Assembly (NCBI GenBank): GCA_007131125.1
Contig: SLRE01000296.1
Span: 1-6,582 of the forward strand
Direction of reading: 5' to 3'
DNA from: Bacteroidales bacterium
GTDB lineage: Bacteria > Bacteroidota > Bacteroidia > Bacteroidales > UBA7960
Length of the DNA stretch: 6,582 bases
Shown: piece by piece, positions 1 to 6,092 of the stretch
Numbering within the stretch: the first letter of the stretch is position 1
Layout: each line of letters starts with the position of its first letter
Notes under the pieces: generated by a model
Database searches by the model: none
Told to the model about the DNA's origin: nothing
The model's input: only the letters and a program-made list of their open reading frames with translations
Program-made: the position numbers and the translations under genes

Positions 1-1208
1 CTGTATTCAGGTTCGGCATTGATCCCCGTTCCGATTGCCGTGCCCCCCATATTTATTTCTTCCAGTAGCCCGGCATTGTCATTCAAACGGGAAATTTCCT
101 CTTCAAGGGTGGTAGCATACGCCCCAAAAGTCTGTCCTAAGGTCATGGGCACCGCATCCTGAAGCTGGGTGCGGCCCATTTTAAGAATACCGGCAAATTC
201 TTCTTCTTTTTCTTTCAACCCATTAATAAGGGTTTCCAGCACTTCCACAAGCCTTATGTTGCTGTTGATAAGGGCAATCTTTATTGCCGTGGGGTAAGCA
301 TCGTTGGTGCTTTGCGAAAGGTTTACATGGTTATTTGGGTGACAATACCGGTAATCTCCTTTTTTATGCCCCATGATTTCAAGGGCCCGGTTGGCGATAA
401 CCTCATTGGCATTCATATTGGTTGAGGTGCCGGCTCCGCCCTGTATCATGTCTACAACAAATTGTGCAACATATTTTCCCTGGATTATCTCATGGCAGGC
501 CTGTACAATGGCCTCAGTTACCGGGCTTTTTAACAGGCCCAGGTCATGATTGGCCTTTGCAGCTGCCATCTTTACCATGGCAAGAGCCTGTATGAGCACG
601 GGGAAAAAATTTAGGGTAACCCCGCTGATGTTGAAGTTTTCCAACGCCCTTAAGGTCTGTATTCCATAATGCACTTCATGAGGTACATCTCTTTGCCCCA
701 GCAGGTCCTGCTCCTTGCGGGTTCGACCCGATTCATACTGGGCCGCAACATTCACCACCCGCATGTTGCTCTGCCGCATGCGCCTGGAAATAACTTTGGA
801 AACCTGCATGAATATCTTCAGGGCAACCCCGGTATGGGTCTCAAACATTTTTTTGAATTTTTCTCCGGACAACATCAACACCATGGTGCTTTTCAAAGCC
901 CTGGCCGTAGTGCTGTGGGGAGCTTCCGACAGCATGGTCCCTTCCCCGATGAAATCAAACTTCCGGAAAAAGGTCAGCCGTTTTTCTTCCCCAAAAGGTG
1001 TCTTTTTAAAAAGCTCAACCTCGCCTTCAAAAATCAAAAACAAATGCTTGTGTCCAGGGGTATTTTCAGAAAAAAGCAGTTGCCCTTTTTTGTAGGACCT
1101 GCTTTCCATTTGCCCGCAAAAATAATCCAGCTCCTTTTCTTTCAAATCAGAAAACAGCTCAACCTCTTTTAAAAAATCCTTTATTTCCTGCTGTGTCAGT
1201 TTGCTCAT
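1..1208 (-). CDS. aspA: Aspartate ammonia-lyase with N-terminal cyclic-nucleotide-binding-like domain (partial, 3' end outside window)
   Basis: The enzyme is expected to deaminate L-aspartate reversibly to fumarate and ammonia in the cytoplasm. Reading leftward from ATG at 1208-1206, 402 codons are open to the window edge. Residues about 1-145 resemble a CRP/FNR-type cyclic-nucleotide-binding domain: beta-roll strands, then IGEGTML (87-93) and APHSTTARA (96-104) at the phosphate-binding cassette, then an amphipathic helix. From about 163 the aspartase begins with TRKEQDLLG and VHYGIQTLRA, followed by QGGAGTSTNMNANE (256-269), HPNNHVN (290-296), SQSTNDAYPT (299-308), GRTQLQDAVPMTLGQ (345-359) and GGTAIGTGIN (388-397). 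TQLQ where fumarase C has THLQ favours aspartase over fumarase. The catalytic serine loop (GSSxMPxKxNP) lies beyond the left edge and cannot be checked. Ordinary aspartases begin near residue 163, so the N-terminal domain is an addition. No Shine-Dalgarno sequence precedes the ATG; the leader is AT-rich. Confidence 0.93.
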   Translation of the reverse strand, partial: MSKLTQQEIKDFLKEVELFSDLKEKELDYFCGQMESRSYKKGQLLFSENTPGHKHLFLIFEGEVELFKKTPFGEEKRLTFFRKFDFIGEGTMLSEAPHSTTARALKSTMVLMLSGEKFKKMFETHTGVALKIFMQVSKVISRRMRQSNMRVVNVAAQYESGRTRKEQDLLGQRDVPHEVHYGIQTLRALENFNISGVTLNFFPVLIQALAMVKMAAAKANHDLGLLKSPVTEAIVQACHEIIQGKYVAQFVVDMIQGGAGTSTNMNANEVIANRALEIMGHKKGDYRYCHPNNHVNLSQSTNDAYPTAIKIALINSNIRLVEVLETLINGLKEKEEEFAGILKMGRTQLQDAVPMTLGQTFGAYATTLEEEISRLNDNAGLLEEINMGGTAIGTGINAEPEY

Positions 1209-1250
1209 ATTGATATTTTTTTCAGATGTTTTAATTCAAATTACCTTTCA

Positions 1251-1290
1251 GCAATGGCAGGTTTAACAGACTGCCTGTATATGCCATTGC
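1251..1290. repeat. Perfect 9-bp inverted repeat between divergent aspA and ettA
   Basis: GCAATGGCA at 1251-1259 is matched exactly by its reverse complement TGCCATTGC at 1282-1290, with 22 nt between. A shorter pair, GGCAG (1256-1260) and CTGCC (1271-1275), overlaps the left arm, so the two pairings would exclude each other in RNA. The element lies 43 nt upstream of the aspA start and 128 nt upstream of the ettA start. It could be an operator for a dimeric regulator or an RNA switch in one leader. The symmetry is visible; any role is inferred. Confidence 0.5.
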
Positions 1291-1323
1291 AAACAATTAT
1301 TTCGGGAAATCCAGTTCAAAGAT

Positions 1324-1352
1324 AGGAGGATAATTTCTTGAGCTTCGGATAA
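1324..1352 (+). promoter_or_regulatory. Strong Shine-Dalgarno and four-codon mini-ORF in ettA leader (candidate leader peptide)
   Basis: AGGAGGA (1324-1330) is followed after 7 nt by TTG AGC TTC GGA TAA (1338-1352), a mini-ORF encoding fMet-Ser-Phe-Gly. It does not serve the ettA start, which is 87 nt downstream of the motif. The codons at 1341-1349 coincide with the 5' arm of the hairpin at 1341-1371, so a ribosome here would block that hairpin. A six-base AGGAGG occurs by chance in about 5% of 200-nt stretches, so coincidence is possible. Confidence 0.35.
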
Positions 1353-1377
1353 TTTTTTGAAACCGAAGGCTTTTTTT
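1341..1377 (+). terminator. Terminator-like hairpin with U-tract in ettA leader (possible attenuator)
   Basis: AGCTTCGG (1341-1348) pairs with CCGAAGGCT (1363-1371) to give 8 base pairs with one bulged G at 1368, and a 14-nt loop. A run of seven T (1371-1377) follows, the form of an intrinsic terminator on the plus strand. No plus-strand gene lies upstream in the window, since aspA is divergent, so it is better placed as a leader attenuator for ettA, whose ATG is 40 nt beyond the U-tract. The long loop makes it only moderately strong. Function is inferred. Confidence 0.45.
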
Positions 1378-1417
1378 AGGAAATTTGCATTTCCAATCAT
1401 CCAGAAAAAACAATCTT

Positions 1418-3097
1418 ATGAGCGAAGACAAAAAAATCATCTTTTCCATGGTAGGGGTTGGGAAGGTTTTTCCTCCCAATAAGCAGGTTTTGAAGAACAT
1501 TTACCTCTCTTTTTTCTATGGTGCCAAAATTGGCATTATCGGTTTGAATGGTTCCGGGAAATCAACCCTGATGCGCATTATTGCCGGAAAAGAAAAGTCA
1601 TACCAGGGAGAGGTGGTGTTTTCTCCCGGGTATTCGGTTGGCCACCTTCCGCAGGAACCCGAACTGGATGATGAAAAAACCGTGAAGGAAATTGTTGAGG
1701 AAGGGGTTCAGGAAATTGTGGATATTCTCAAAGAATATGAGCAGGTAAACATGAAGTTTGCCGAACCCATGGGCGATGATGAAATGAACAAGCTCATTGA
1801 ACGGCAGGGAGAGCTGTCGGACCTTATAGAACAACACGGAGGATGGGAGCTTGACAGCAAACTGGAAAGAGCCATGGACGCCCTTCGCTGCCCCGAAGGA
1901 AATACCCCGGTGAAGCACCTCAGCGGAGGTGAACGCCGCAGGGTAGCCCTTTGCCGCCTGCTTTTGCAGGAGCCCGACATCCTTCTGCTGGATGAGCCAA
2001 CCAACCACCTGGACGCAGAAAGTGTGGAATGGCTGGAGCAGCACCTGCATCAATACAAGGGAACGGTAATCTCCATTACCCACGACCGGTATTTTCTTGA
2101 CAATGTGGCGGGATGGATACTCGAACTTGACAGGGGAGAGGGAATCCCCTGGAAAGGAAACTACTCTTCCTGGCTTGAGCAAAAGTCGAAGCGACTGGAA
2201 ATGGAAGAGAAAAGCGAAAGCAAACGCCGCAAAACTCTGGAAAGAGAACTGGAATGGGTAAGGATGAGCCCAAAAGGAAGGCATGCCAAATCAAAAGCAA
2301 GGTTGAGTGCTTACGACAAATTGCTCAATGAAGATGTAAAACAAAAGGAAGAACGCCTGGAAATTTTCATCCCCAACGGGCCAAGGCTTGGTAGTAAAAT
2401 CGTTGAAGCCAAACAGGTGACCAAAGCTTTTGGAGAAAAACTCTTGTTTGAAGACTTCAGCTTCTCGCTTCCACCGGCCGGAATAGTGGGGATTATCGGG
2501 CCAAACGGGGCAGGAAAAACCACCCTGTTTCGAATGATTATGGGCCACGAAAAAGCCGACAGGGGTACTTTTGAAATAGGAGATACCGTAAAAATCGGTT
2601 ATGTGGACCAGGCCCATGCCGAAATAGACCCTGAAAAAACCGTTTGGGAGGTCATCTCAGGGGGACATGAGTTCATCAACCTTTCCGGCAAACAAATGAA
2701 CAGCCGGGCTTACGTTGCCCGCTTTAACTTTACAGGAACCGACCAGGGTAAAAAATGCGGAGTCCTCTCCGGGGGGGAAAGAAACCGTTTGCACCTGGCC
2801 CTCACCCTGAAAAGTGAAGCCAACGTGCTTCTGCTGGACGAGCCCACCAACGATATCGATGTCAATACCCTCAGGGCTCTTGAAGAAGGCCTGGAAAACT
2901 TCGCCGGGTGTGCGGTAATCATTACCCACGACCGCTGGTTCCTCGACAGGGTGGCAACCCATATCCTGGCTTTTGAAGGCGATTCAAATGTGTACTTTTT
3001 TGAAGGTGGTTACTCCGAATACGAGGAAAACAAAAAGAAAAGACTAGGAGATACCGGTCCGAAGAGAATCAAATACCGGAAGCTGAAAGCAGATTAA
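1418..3097 (+). CDS. ettA: Energy-dependent translational throttle protein EttA (ABC-F ATPase)
   Basis: EttA is a soluble twin-ATPase that binds the ribosomal E site and gates entry into elongation according to the ATP/ADP ratio (known for E. coli EttA). The 559-residue product is close to the 555 of E. coli EttA and similar along its whole length. NBD1 has Walker A GLNGSGKST (42-50), signature LSGGE (168-172), Walker B with DEPTNHLD (192-199) and switch His222. The EttA-type arm lies at about 95-140. The basic, charged P-site tRNA-interaction linker lies at about 242-325, with ELEWVR and KGRHAKSKARL. NBD2 has GPNGAGKTT (361-369), LSGGE (450-454), DEPTN (474-478) and His504. Both catalytic glutamates (193, 475) are present, so two active ATPase sites are expected. 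ATG 1418 is chosen because homology starts a few residues later; an in-frame TTG at 1385 would add 11 unrelated residues. Its stop codon interlocks with that of the convergent downstream gene. The leader carries a hairpin that may attenuate it. Confidence 0.96.
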   Translation: MSEDKKIIFSMVGVGKVFPPNKQVLKNIYLSFFYGAKIGIIGLNGSGKSTLMRIIAGKEKSYQGEVVFSPGYSVGHLPQEPELDDEKTVKEIVEEGVQEIVDILKEYEQVNMKFAEPMGDDEMNKLIERQGELSDLIEQHGGWELDSKLERAMDALRCPEGNTPVKHLSGGERRRVALCRLLLQEPDILLLDEPTNHLDAESVEWLEQHLHQYKGTVISITHDRYFLDNVAGWILELDRGEGIPWKGNYSSWLEQKSKRLEMEEKSESKRRKTLERELEWVRMSPKGRHAKSKARLSAYDKLLNEDVKQKEERLEIFIPNGPRLGSKIVEAKQVTKAFGEKLLFEDFSFSLPPAGIVGIIGPNGAGKTTLFRMIMGHEKADRGTFEIGDTVKIGYVDQAHAEIDPEKTVWEVISGGHEFINLSGKQMNSRAYVARFNFTGTDQGKKCGVLSGGERNRLHLALTLKSEANVLLLDEPTNDIDVNTLRALEEGLENFAGCAVIITHDRWFLDRVATHILAFEGDSNVYFFEGGYSEYEENKKKRLGDTGPKRIKYRKLKAD

Positions 3098-3573
3098 ACC
3101 TTGTTGTTGCGGTAACCCTTGTCGTTGCCATGAACCTGGGCAGTGTCGCCTGGCTTCACCCGGCGGGGGTCAAATACAACTACCTCTTTTTTTCTGAGAG
3201 GCCGTATATTCAGGTAAATAAACCCGACAAGGAACATAATCATCACCCCCATTAAAATATCGTTTCCCGACAAAGCCTCCCAATACCAGGCCATGGTAAA
3301 ACCCTGATAAACTTTTTCATACAGAAACATAATGATGGGAAACTCCGTTCGTAAGATGACAGAAAATACAATATCAACCAGCACTATCACCACCATAACC
3401 CCAAGGGCAAAAGTGTAAACCATAGCCACCAAAGCCGATTTTACAAAGGCAAGAAGTGCTTTTTGATAAGACACCTCATGAAATGCCTCCTCCATCGTAA
3501 CTTTTCCTGAAGCAAATAAGGCGACGGTTATTATGATGGACGAAACAATAAAAAATGCACTTAAATTTTTCAT
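3094..3573 (-). CDS. Hypothetical integral membrane protein, 159 aa
   Basis: I do not recognise a family. The frame starts at ATG 3573-3571 and ends with TAA at 3096-3094. Hydrophobic segments are residues 5-22 (signal anchor or first membrane helix), a long stretch at about 44-74 (one long or two short helices) and 105-123. The region between the last two, about 78-100, is aromatic-rich and moderately hydrophobic. A basic segment RPLRKKE (124-130) directly follows the last helix. The tail to 159 is polar, with DPRRVKPGD and a KGYRNNK end, suggesting a short cytoplasmic C-terminus by the positive-inside rule. It is convergent with ettA and divergent from the transketolase gene, so it appears to be transcribed alone. 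Coding status rests on the membrane topology, a good start position and the lack of an alternative gene in this stretch. Function is unknown. Confidence 0.78.
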   Translation of the reverse strand: MKNLSAFFIVSSIIITVALFASGKVTMEEAFHEVSYQKALLAFVKSALVAMVYTFALGVMVVIVLVDIVFSVILRTEFPIIMFLYEKVYQGFTMAWYWEALSGNDILMGVMIMFLVGFIYLNIRPLRKKEVVVFDPRRVKPGDTAQVHGNDKGYRNNKV

Positions 3574-3591
3574 TTTCCAAAAAACCTGGAA

Positions 3592-3607
3592 GCCGGATTA
3601 ATCCCGC
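3592..3607. repeat. Near-perfect 16-bp palindrome upstream of the membrane protein gene
   Basis: GGATTAATCC (3595-3604) is a perfect 10-bp palindrome. It extends to 16 bp (3592-3607) with a single mismatched pair (C3594/C3605). It lies 18 nt upstream of the start codon at 3573, in the probable leader or promoter of the membrane protein gene, so an operator is possible. Short palindromes also arise by chance, and no regulator is indicated. Confidence 0.3.
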
Positions 3608-3634
3608 AAATCCTTTTATTCTATTACGCTTGTT

Positions 3635-3658
3635 CTGAAAAAACGTTTCAGTTTTTTT
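3635..3658 (+). terminator. Weak intrinsic-terminator-like hairpin upstream of transketolase
   Basis: CTGAAA (3635-3640) pairs with TTTCAG (3646-3651) across a 5-nt loop, followed by seven T (3652-3658). The stem has only two G-C pairs, so it is weak. Its orientation would stop plus-strand transcription reading through from ettA before it reaches the transketolase promoter. A chance structure in AT-rich DNA is also plausible. Confidence 0.3.
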
Positions 3659-3747
3659 CTTATTATTGATTCATAATGCTATCTGCAGAAACCTATCTTT
3701 TTTATAAGTAAATAAATAAACCTTTCCGCCTTATTTCCCCATTTTCG

Positions 3748-3755
3748 TACCTTTG
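3748..3755 (+). promoter_or_regulatory. Bacteroidota-type -7 promoter box for the transketolase operon
   Basis: TACCTTTG matches the Bacteroidota sigma factor -7 consensus TAnnTTTG at every fixed position. No clean -33 TTTG is seen; the nearest is TTTC at 3723-3726, 21 nt upstream. Transcription would begin a few bases downstream, leaving a leader of about 20 nt made almost wholly of T and A. This leader has no Shine-Dalgarno sequence and ends AAAAGAAGA before ATG 3781, as is common in this phylum. Confidence 0.6.
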
Positions 3756-3780
3756 TTTTTTTTAAAAAAATAAAAGAAGA

Positions 3781-4626
3781 ATGGCTGATATCAATGAATT
3801 AAAATCCATTGCAACCCAGGTTCGCAGAGATGTATTAAGAATGGTGCATGGTGCACAATCCGGGCACCCGGGTGGACCCCTGGGCTGTGCCGACCTTTTT
3901 ACGGCATTATACTTTTCGGTGTTAAAGCACAATCCAGAAAAATTCAGTATGGAAGGCCATGGGGAAGACCTGTTTTTTCTCTCCAACGGTCACTTATCCG
4001 CAGGCTGGTATAGCGTACTTTCACGAAGCGGTTATTTTGATACCTCCGAACTCAAAACTTTCCGGGCCATTAACTCCCGTTTGCAGGGACACCCCGCCAC
4101 AGAAGAAGGGCTTCCGGGAGTGAGGGTAGCCAGCGGTTCCCTGGGACAGGGGCTGAGCGTGGCCATTGGGACTGCTTTGTCAAAAAAATTAAATAACGAC
4201 CCCCACCTTGTATACTGCCTCATGGGAGACGGTGAGCAGCAGGAAGGACAAATATGGGAAGCCGCTATGTTTGGCGCAGGCAGAAAAGTGGATAACCTTA
4301 TTGGCATCATAGATTACAACGGGCAGCAAATTGACGGCCCGGTGGATGAAGTTATGCCTCTTGGCGACCTGAAAGCCAAATGGGAGGCTTTTGGATGGGA
4401 TGTGCTGGAAATGAATGGAAACGTTATGGAAGAAGTACTCGAAATCCTGGAAAAAGCCAAAGGACGCTGCGGAAAACAAAAACCTGTGCTTATCCTGATG
4501 CATACCGAAATGGGATATGGGGTTGATTTCATGATGGGAACCCACGAATGGCATGGCAAACCTCCAAACGATGAACAGTTTGAAAAGGCAATGGCCAACT
4601 TTGAAGAAACCATAGGTGATTATTAG
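3781..4626 (+). CDS. Transketolase, N-terminal (thiamine diphosphate/PP-domain) subunit
   Basis: This 281-residue protein is the first half of a split transketolase. Together with the C-terminal subunit it transfers two-carbon ketol units between sugar phosphates in the non-oxidative pentose phosphate pathway, in the cytoplasm. Family signatures are SGHPGG (27-32), SNGHLSAGWY (68-77), QGHPA (102-106), the ASGSLGQGLS stretch (118-127) and the thiamine diphosphate/metal motif GDGEQQEGQIWEA (149-161), which ends with Asn180 in IDYNGQQIDG. The conserved histidines 29, 71 and 104 are present. A single-chain transketolase has about 650-680 residues; this one stops after the PP domain, as in known two-gene versions, so it is not a truncation. 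ATG 3781 follows a good promoter. Its partner is not the next gene but lies 1.4 kb further on, after a VWA protein gene. The 56-nt gap to that gene shows no clear terminator, so cotranscription is likely. Confidence 0.95.
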   Translation: MADINELKSIATQVRRDVLRMVHGAQSGHPGGPLGCADLFTALYFSVLKHNPEKFSMEGHGEDLFFLSNGHLSAGWYSVLSRSGYFDTSELKTFRAINSRLQGHPATEEGLPGVRVASGSLGQGLSVAIGTALSKKLNNDPHLVYCLMGDGEQQEGQIWEAAMFGAGRKVDNLIGIIDYNGQQIDGPVDEVMPLGDLKAKWEAFGWDVLEMNGNVMEEVLEILEKAKGRCGKQKPVLILMHTEMGYGVDFMMGTHEWHGKPPNDEQFEKAMANFEETIGDY

Positions 4627-4682
4627 TCGTTTTGGATTAACCCTTTTGCCGGATTTGTCGTATCAACTATAAAAACCATACC

Positions 4683-6062
4683 TTGCTGAAAAGAATCCTA
4701 ATCATATTGTTTCTGTTTGGCGCTGTAGGCATCATACCTGCTGCCGGGGCGAAAAACCATTCTCCCGGCCCGGAACAGCCAACCCGCATCCTGGTGGTCT
4801 TTGATGCATCACAGAGTATGTATGCCCGCTGGCAAACCGACACCCGTATCAACATTGCCCGCAACATCCTGAATGAGTTGCTCGACAGCCTGGATAAAAT
4901 TGATAATGTGCAGGTTGCTTTAAGAGTTTTTGGCCACCAGAAAAGATTCCCTCCTCAGGATTGTGACGATACCAGACTGGAAGTGCCTTTCGGGGATAAC
5001 AACATTTCCAGGATACGGAACCGCCTTCGAACCATCACCCCAAGGGGCACCACTCCAATTGCCGCCTCCCTGAAGGAAGCGGTCAATGACTTCCCGCCCT
5101 GTGAGGATTGCAGAAATATTGTGGTATTGATTACCGACGGAATAGAGGAATGCGGTGGCGACCCCTGCGAAGCCTCAAGGATACTACAGCAAAAAGGCAT
5201 TGTCCTCAGGCCTTTTGTTATTGGTATCGGAAGAGATTTCAGGGAAGAGTTTGAATGCGTTGGGCATTATTTCGACGGCAGCAGCGAAAGCGAATTTGAA
5301 GCCAGCCTGAATATCATTATTTCCCAGATTATCAGCAGCACCACCAGCCAGGTGAACCTGCTGGATGTCTATGAAAGCCCATCAGAATCCAACGTTCCGG
5401 TAACTTTTTATGACCATTATACCGGCAAAATCAAGCATAGTTTTGTTCATACCCTGAACCACCGTGGATTGCCCGATACACTTTATTTTCTTGACCCCGT
5501 GGTTACTTACGATATGGTGGTGCACAGTACGCCACAGGTAAGGGTAAACGGTATTGAACTGGTTTCGGGAAAACATAATATTATTGCAGCCGACGCTGCC
5601 AGGGGTTCCCTCAGGGTAAAAACCGACGGACCCAGCCCGGTCAACCACCAGGTTATTGTCAGAAAAAAGGGAAGCATGGAAACCCTCAGGGTTCAATCCC
5701 TTAATCAATCCCTGAAATACCTTACCGGAAAATATGACCTTGAGGTTTTGTCCATTCCAAAAATCCATATCAATGATGTGGAAATAAAACCCAACCATGA
5801 AGCCCTCGTGGAAATCTCCCAGCCGGGGATAGCGGTAATCCGCCTTCCGGGGCCGGGCTATGCCACCATTTTGCATAACAAAGGTGGTGAACTGATACCG
5901 GTGCACACCCTTCAGGAAAATATTATCAATCAAACCCTTTATCTGCAGCCGGGCAGCTACAGGCTGGTTTATCGTTCGAGGGTTTCAAGCAACACTGCTT
6001 TCTCTGTAGACCGCGCATTTGATATTAAGCCCGGTGAAAGCATTACGGTAACGGTTAATTAA
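4683..6062 (+). CDS. Secreted VWA-domain protein with three tandem C-terminal repeats
   Basis: The 459-residue product begins with a signal peptide: KR, then a hydrophobic core LIILFLFGAVGI, then a likely signal peptidase I site after AAGA (20-23). There is no lipobox cysteine and no C-terminal anchor, so a periplasmic or secreted protein is expected. Residues about 35-215 form a VWA domain with an intact metal site: Asp41-x-Ser43-x-Ser45 (DASQS), Thr123 or Thr124 in RGTTP, and Asp152 in LITDGIEECGGDPC. Six cysteines (94, 140, 143, 157, 162, 192) all lie in this domain and could form disulfides. Residues 224-459 form three repeats of about 75-84 residues. TTG 4683 is chosen because no ATG lies between the in-frame stop at 4638 and residue Met46, and only this start keeps the signal peptide. 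VWA domains usually mediate metal-dependent protein binding; the partner is unknown. The gene lies between the two transketolase halves. Confidence 0.9.
   Translation: MLKRILIILFLFGAVGIIPAAGAKNHSPGPEQPTRILVVFDASQSMYARWQTDTRINIARNILNELLDSLDKIDNVQVALRVFGHQKRFPPQDCDDTRLEVPFGDNNISRIRNRLRTITPRGTTPIAASLKEAVNDFPPCEDCRNIVVLITDGIEECGGDPCEASRILQQKGIVLRPFVIGIGRDFREEFECVGHYFDGSSESEFEASLNIIISQIISSTTSQVNLLDVYESPSESNVPVTFYDHYTGKIKHSFVHTLNHRGLPDTLYFLDPVVTYDMVVHSTPQVRVNGIELVSGKHNIIAADAARGSLRVKTDGPSPVNHQVIVRKKGSMETLRVQSLNQSLKYLTGKYDLEVLSIPKIHINDVEIKPNHEALVEISQPGIAVIRLPGPGYATILHNKGGELIPVHTLQENIINQTLYLQPGSYRLVYRSRVSSNTAFSVDRAFDIKPGESITVTVN
5352..6059 (+). repeat. Three tandem protein-level repeats in the VWA protein
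   Basis: The coding sequence for residues 224-307, 308-380 and 381-459 can be aligned as three diverged units filling the protein after the VWA domain. Each has an opening strand, a lysine/glycine turn (TGK, KKG, NKG), a TL or SL segment, then YFL/KYL/LYL. A Y-x-[LM]-x-[VY] strand follows (Tyr276, Tyr351, Tyr427). Each unit closes with V-x-[IL] near 291-293, 366-368 and 446-448, then SGK, PNH or PGE. The pattern suggests small beta-sandwich domains. Similarity is at protein level only. Confidence 0.6.
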
Positions 6063-6092
6063 GCAATGCAAAATTTCAATTCTAAATAACCC

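Noticed and set aside
669..1172. Open frame of 167 codons on the plus strand
   Set aside because: It lies wholly antisense to the aspartase/sensor gene, whose translation matches known families throughout; the plus-strand product is rich in His, Phe and Gln and resembles nothing.
1236..1249. TAATTTG on the minus strand and TACCTTTC on the plus strand as promoter boxes for aspA and ettA
   Set aside because: The first is one base short of TAnnTTTG and the second differs at the final base; neither has a -33 TTTG at proper spacing.
1598..2284. Open frame of 228 codons on the minus strand
   Set aside because: It is antisense to ettA, which is unambiguous here. The product is a low-complexity shadow rich in Phe, Leu and Ser.
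4627..4682. Possible internal promoter before the VWA gene (TTTG at 4631-4634 and GATTTG near 4652-4657)
   Set aside because: The downstream element lacks the TA of TAnnTTTG, so it is not a convincing Bacteroidota promoter.
5382..5933. Open frame of 183 codons on the minus strand
   Set aside because: It is antisense to the VWA protein repeats and has no recognisable domain; the plus-strand frame has a signal peptide and an intact VWA metal site.
6066..6089. Seven-codon ORF (MQNFNSK) between the VWA and transketolase C-terminal genes
   Set aside because: It has no ribosome-binding signal or associated hairpin, and such short frames are common by chance in a 30-nt AT-rich gap.
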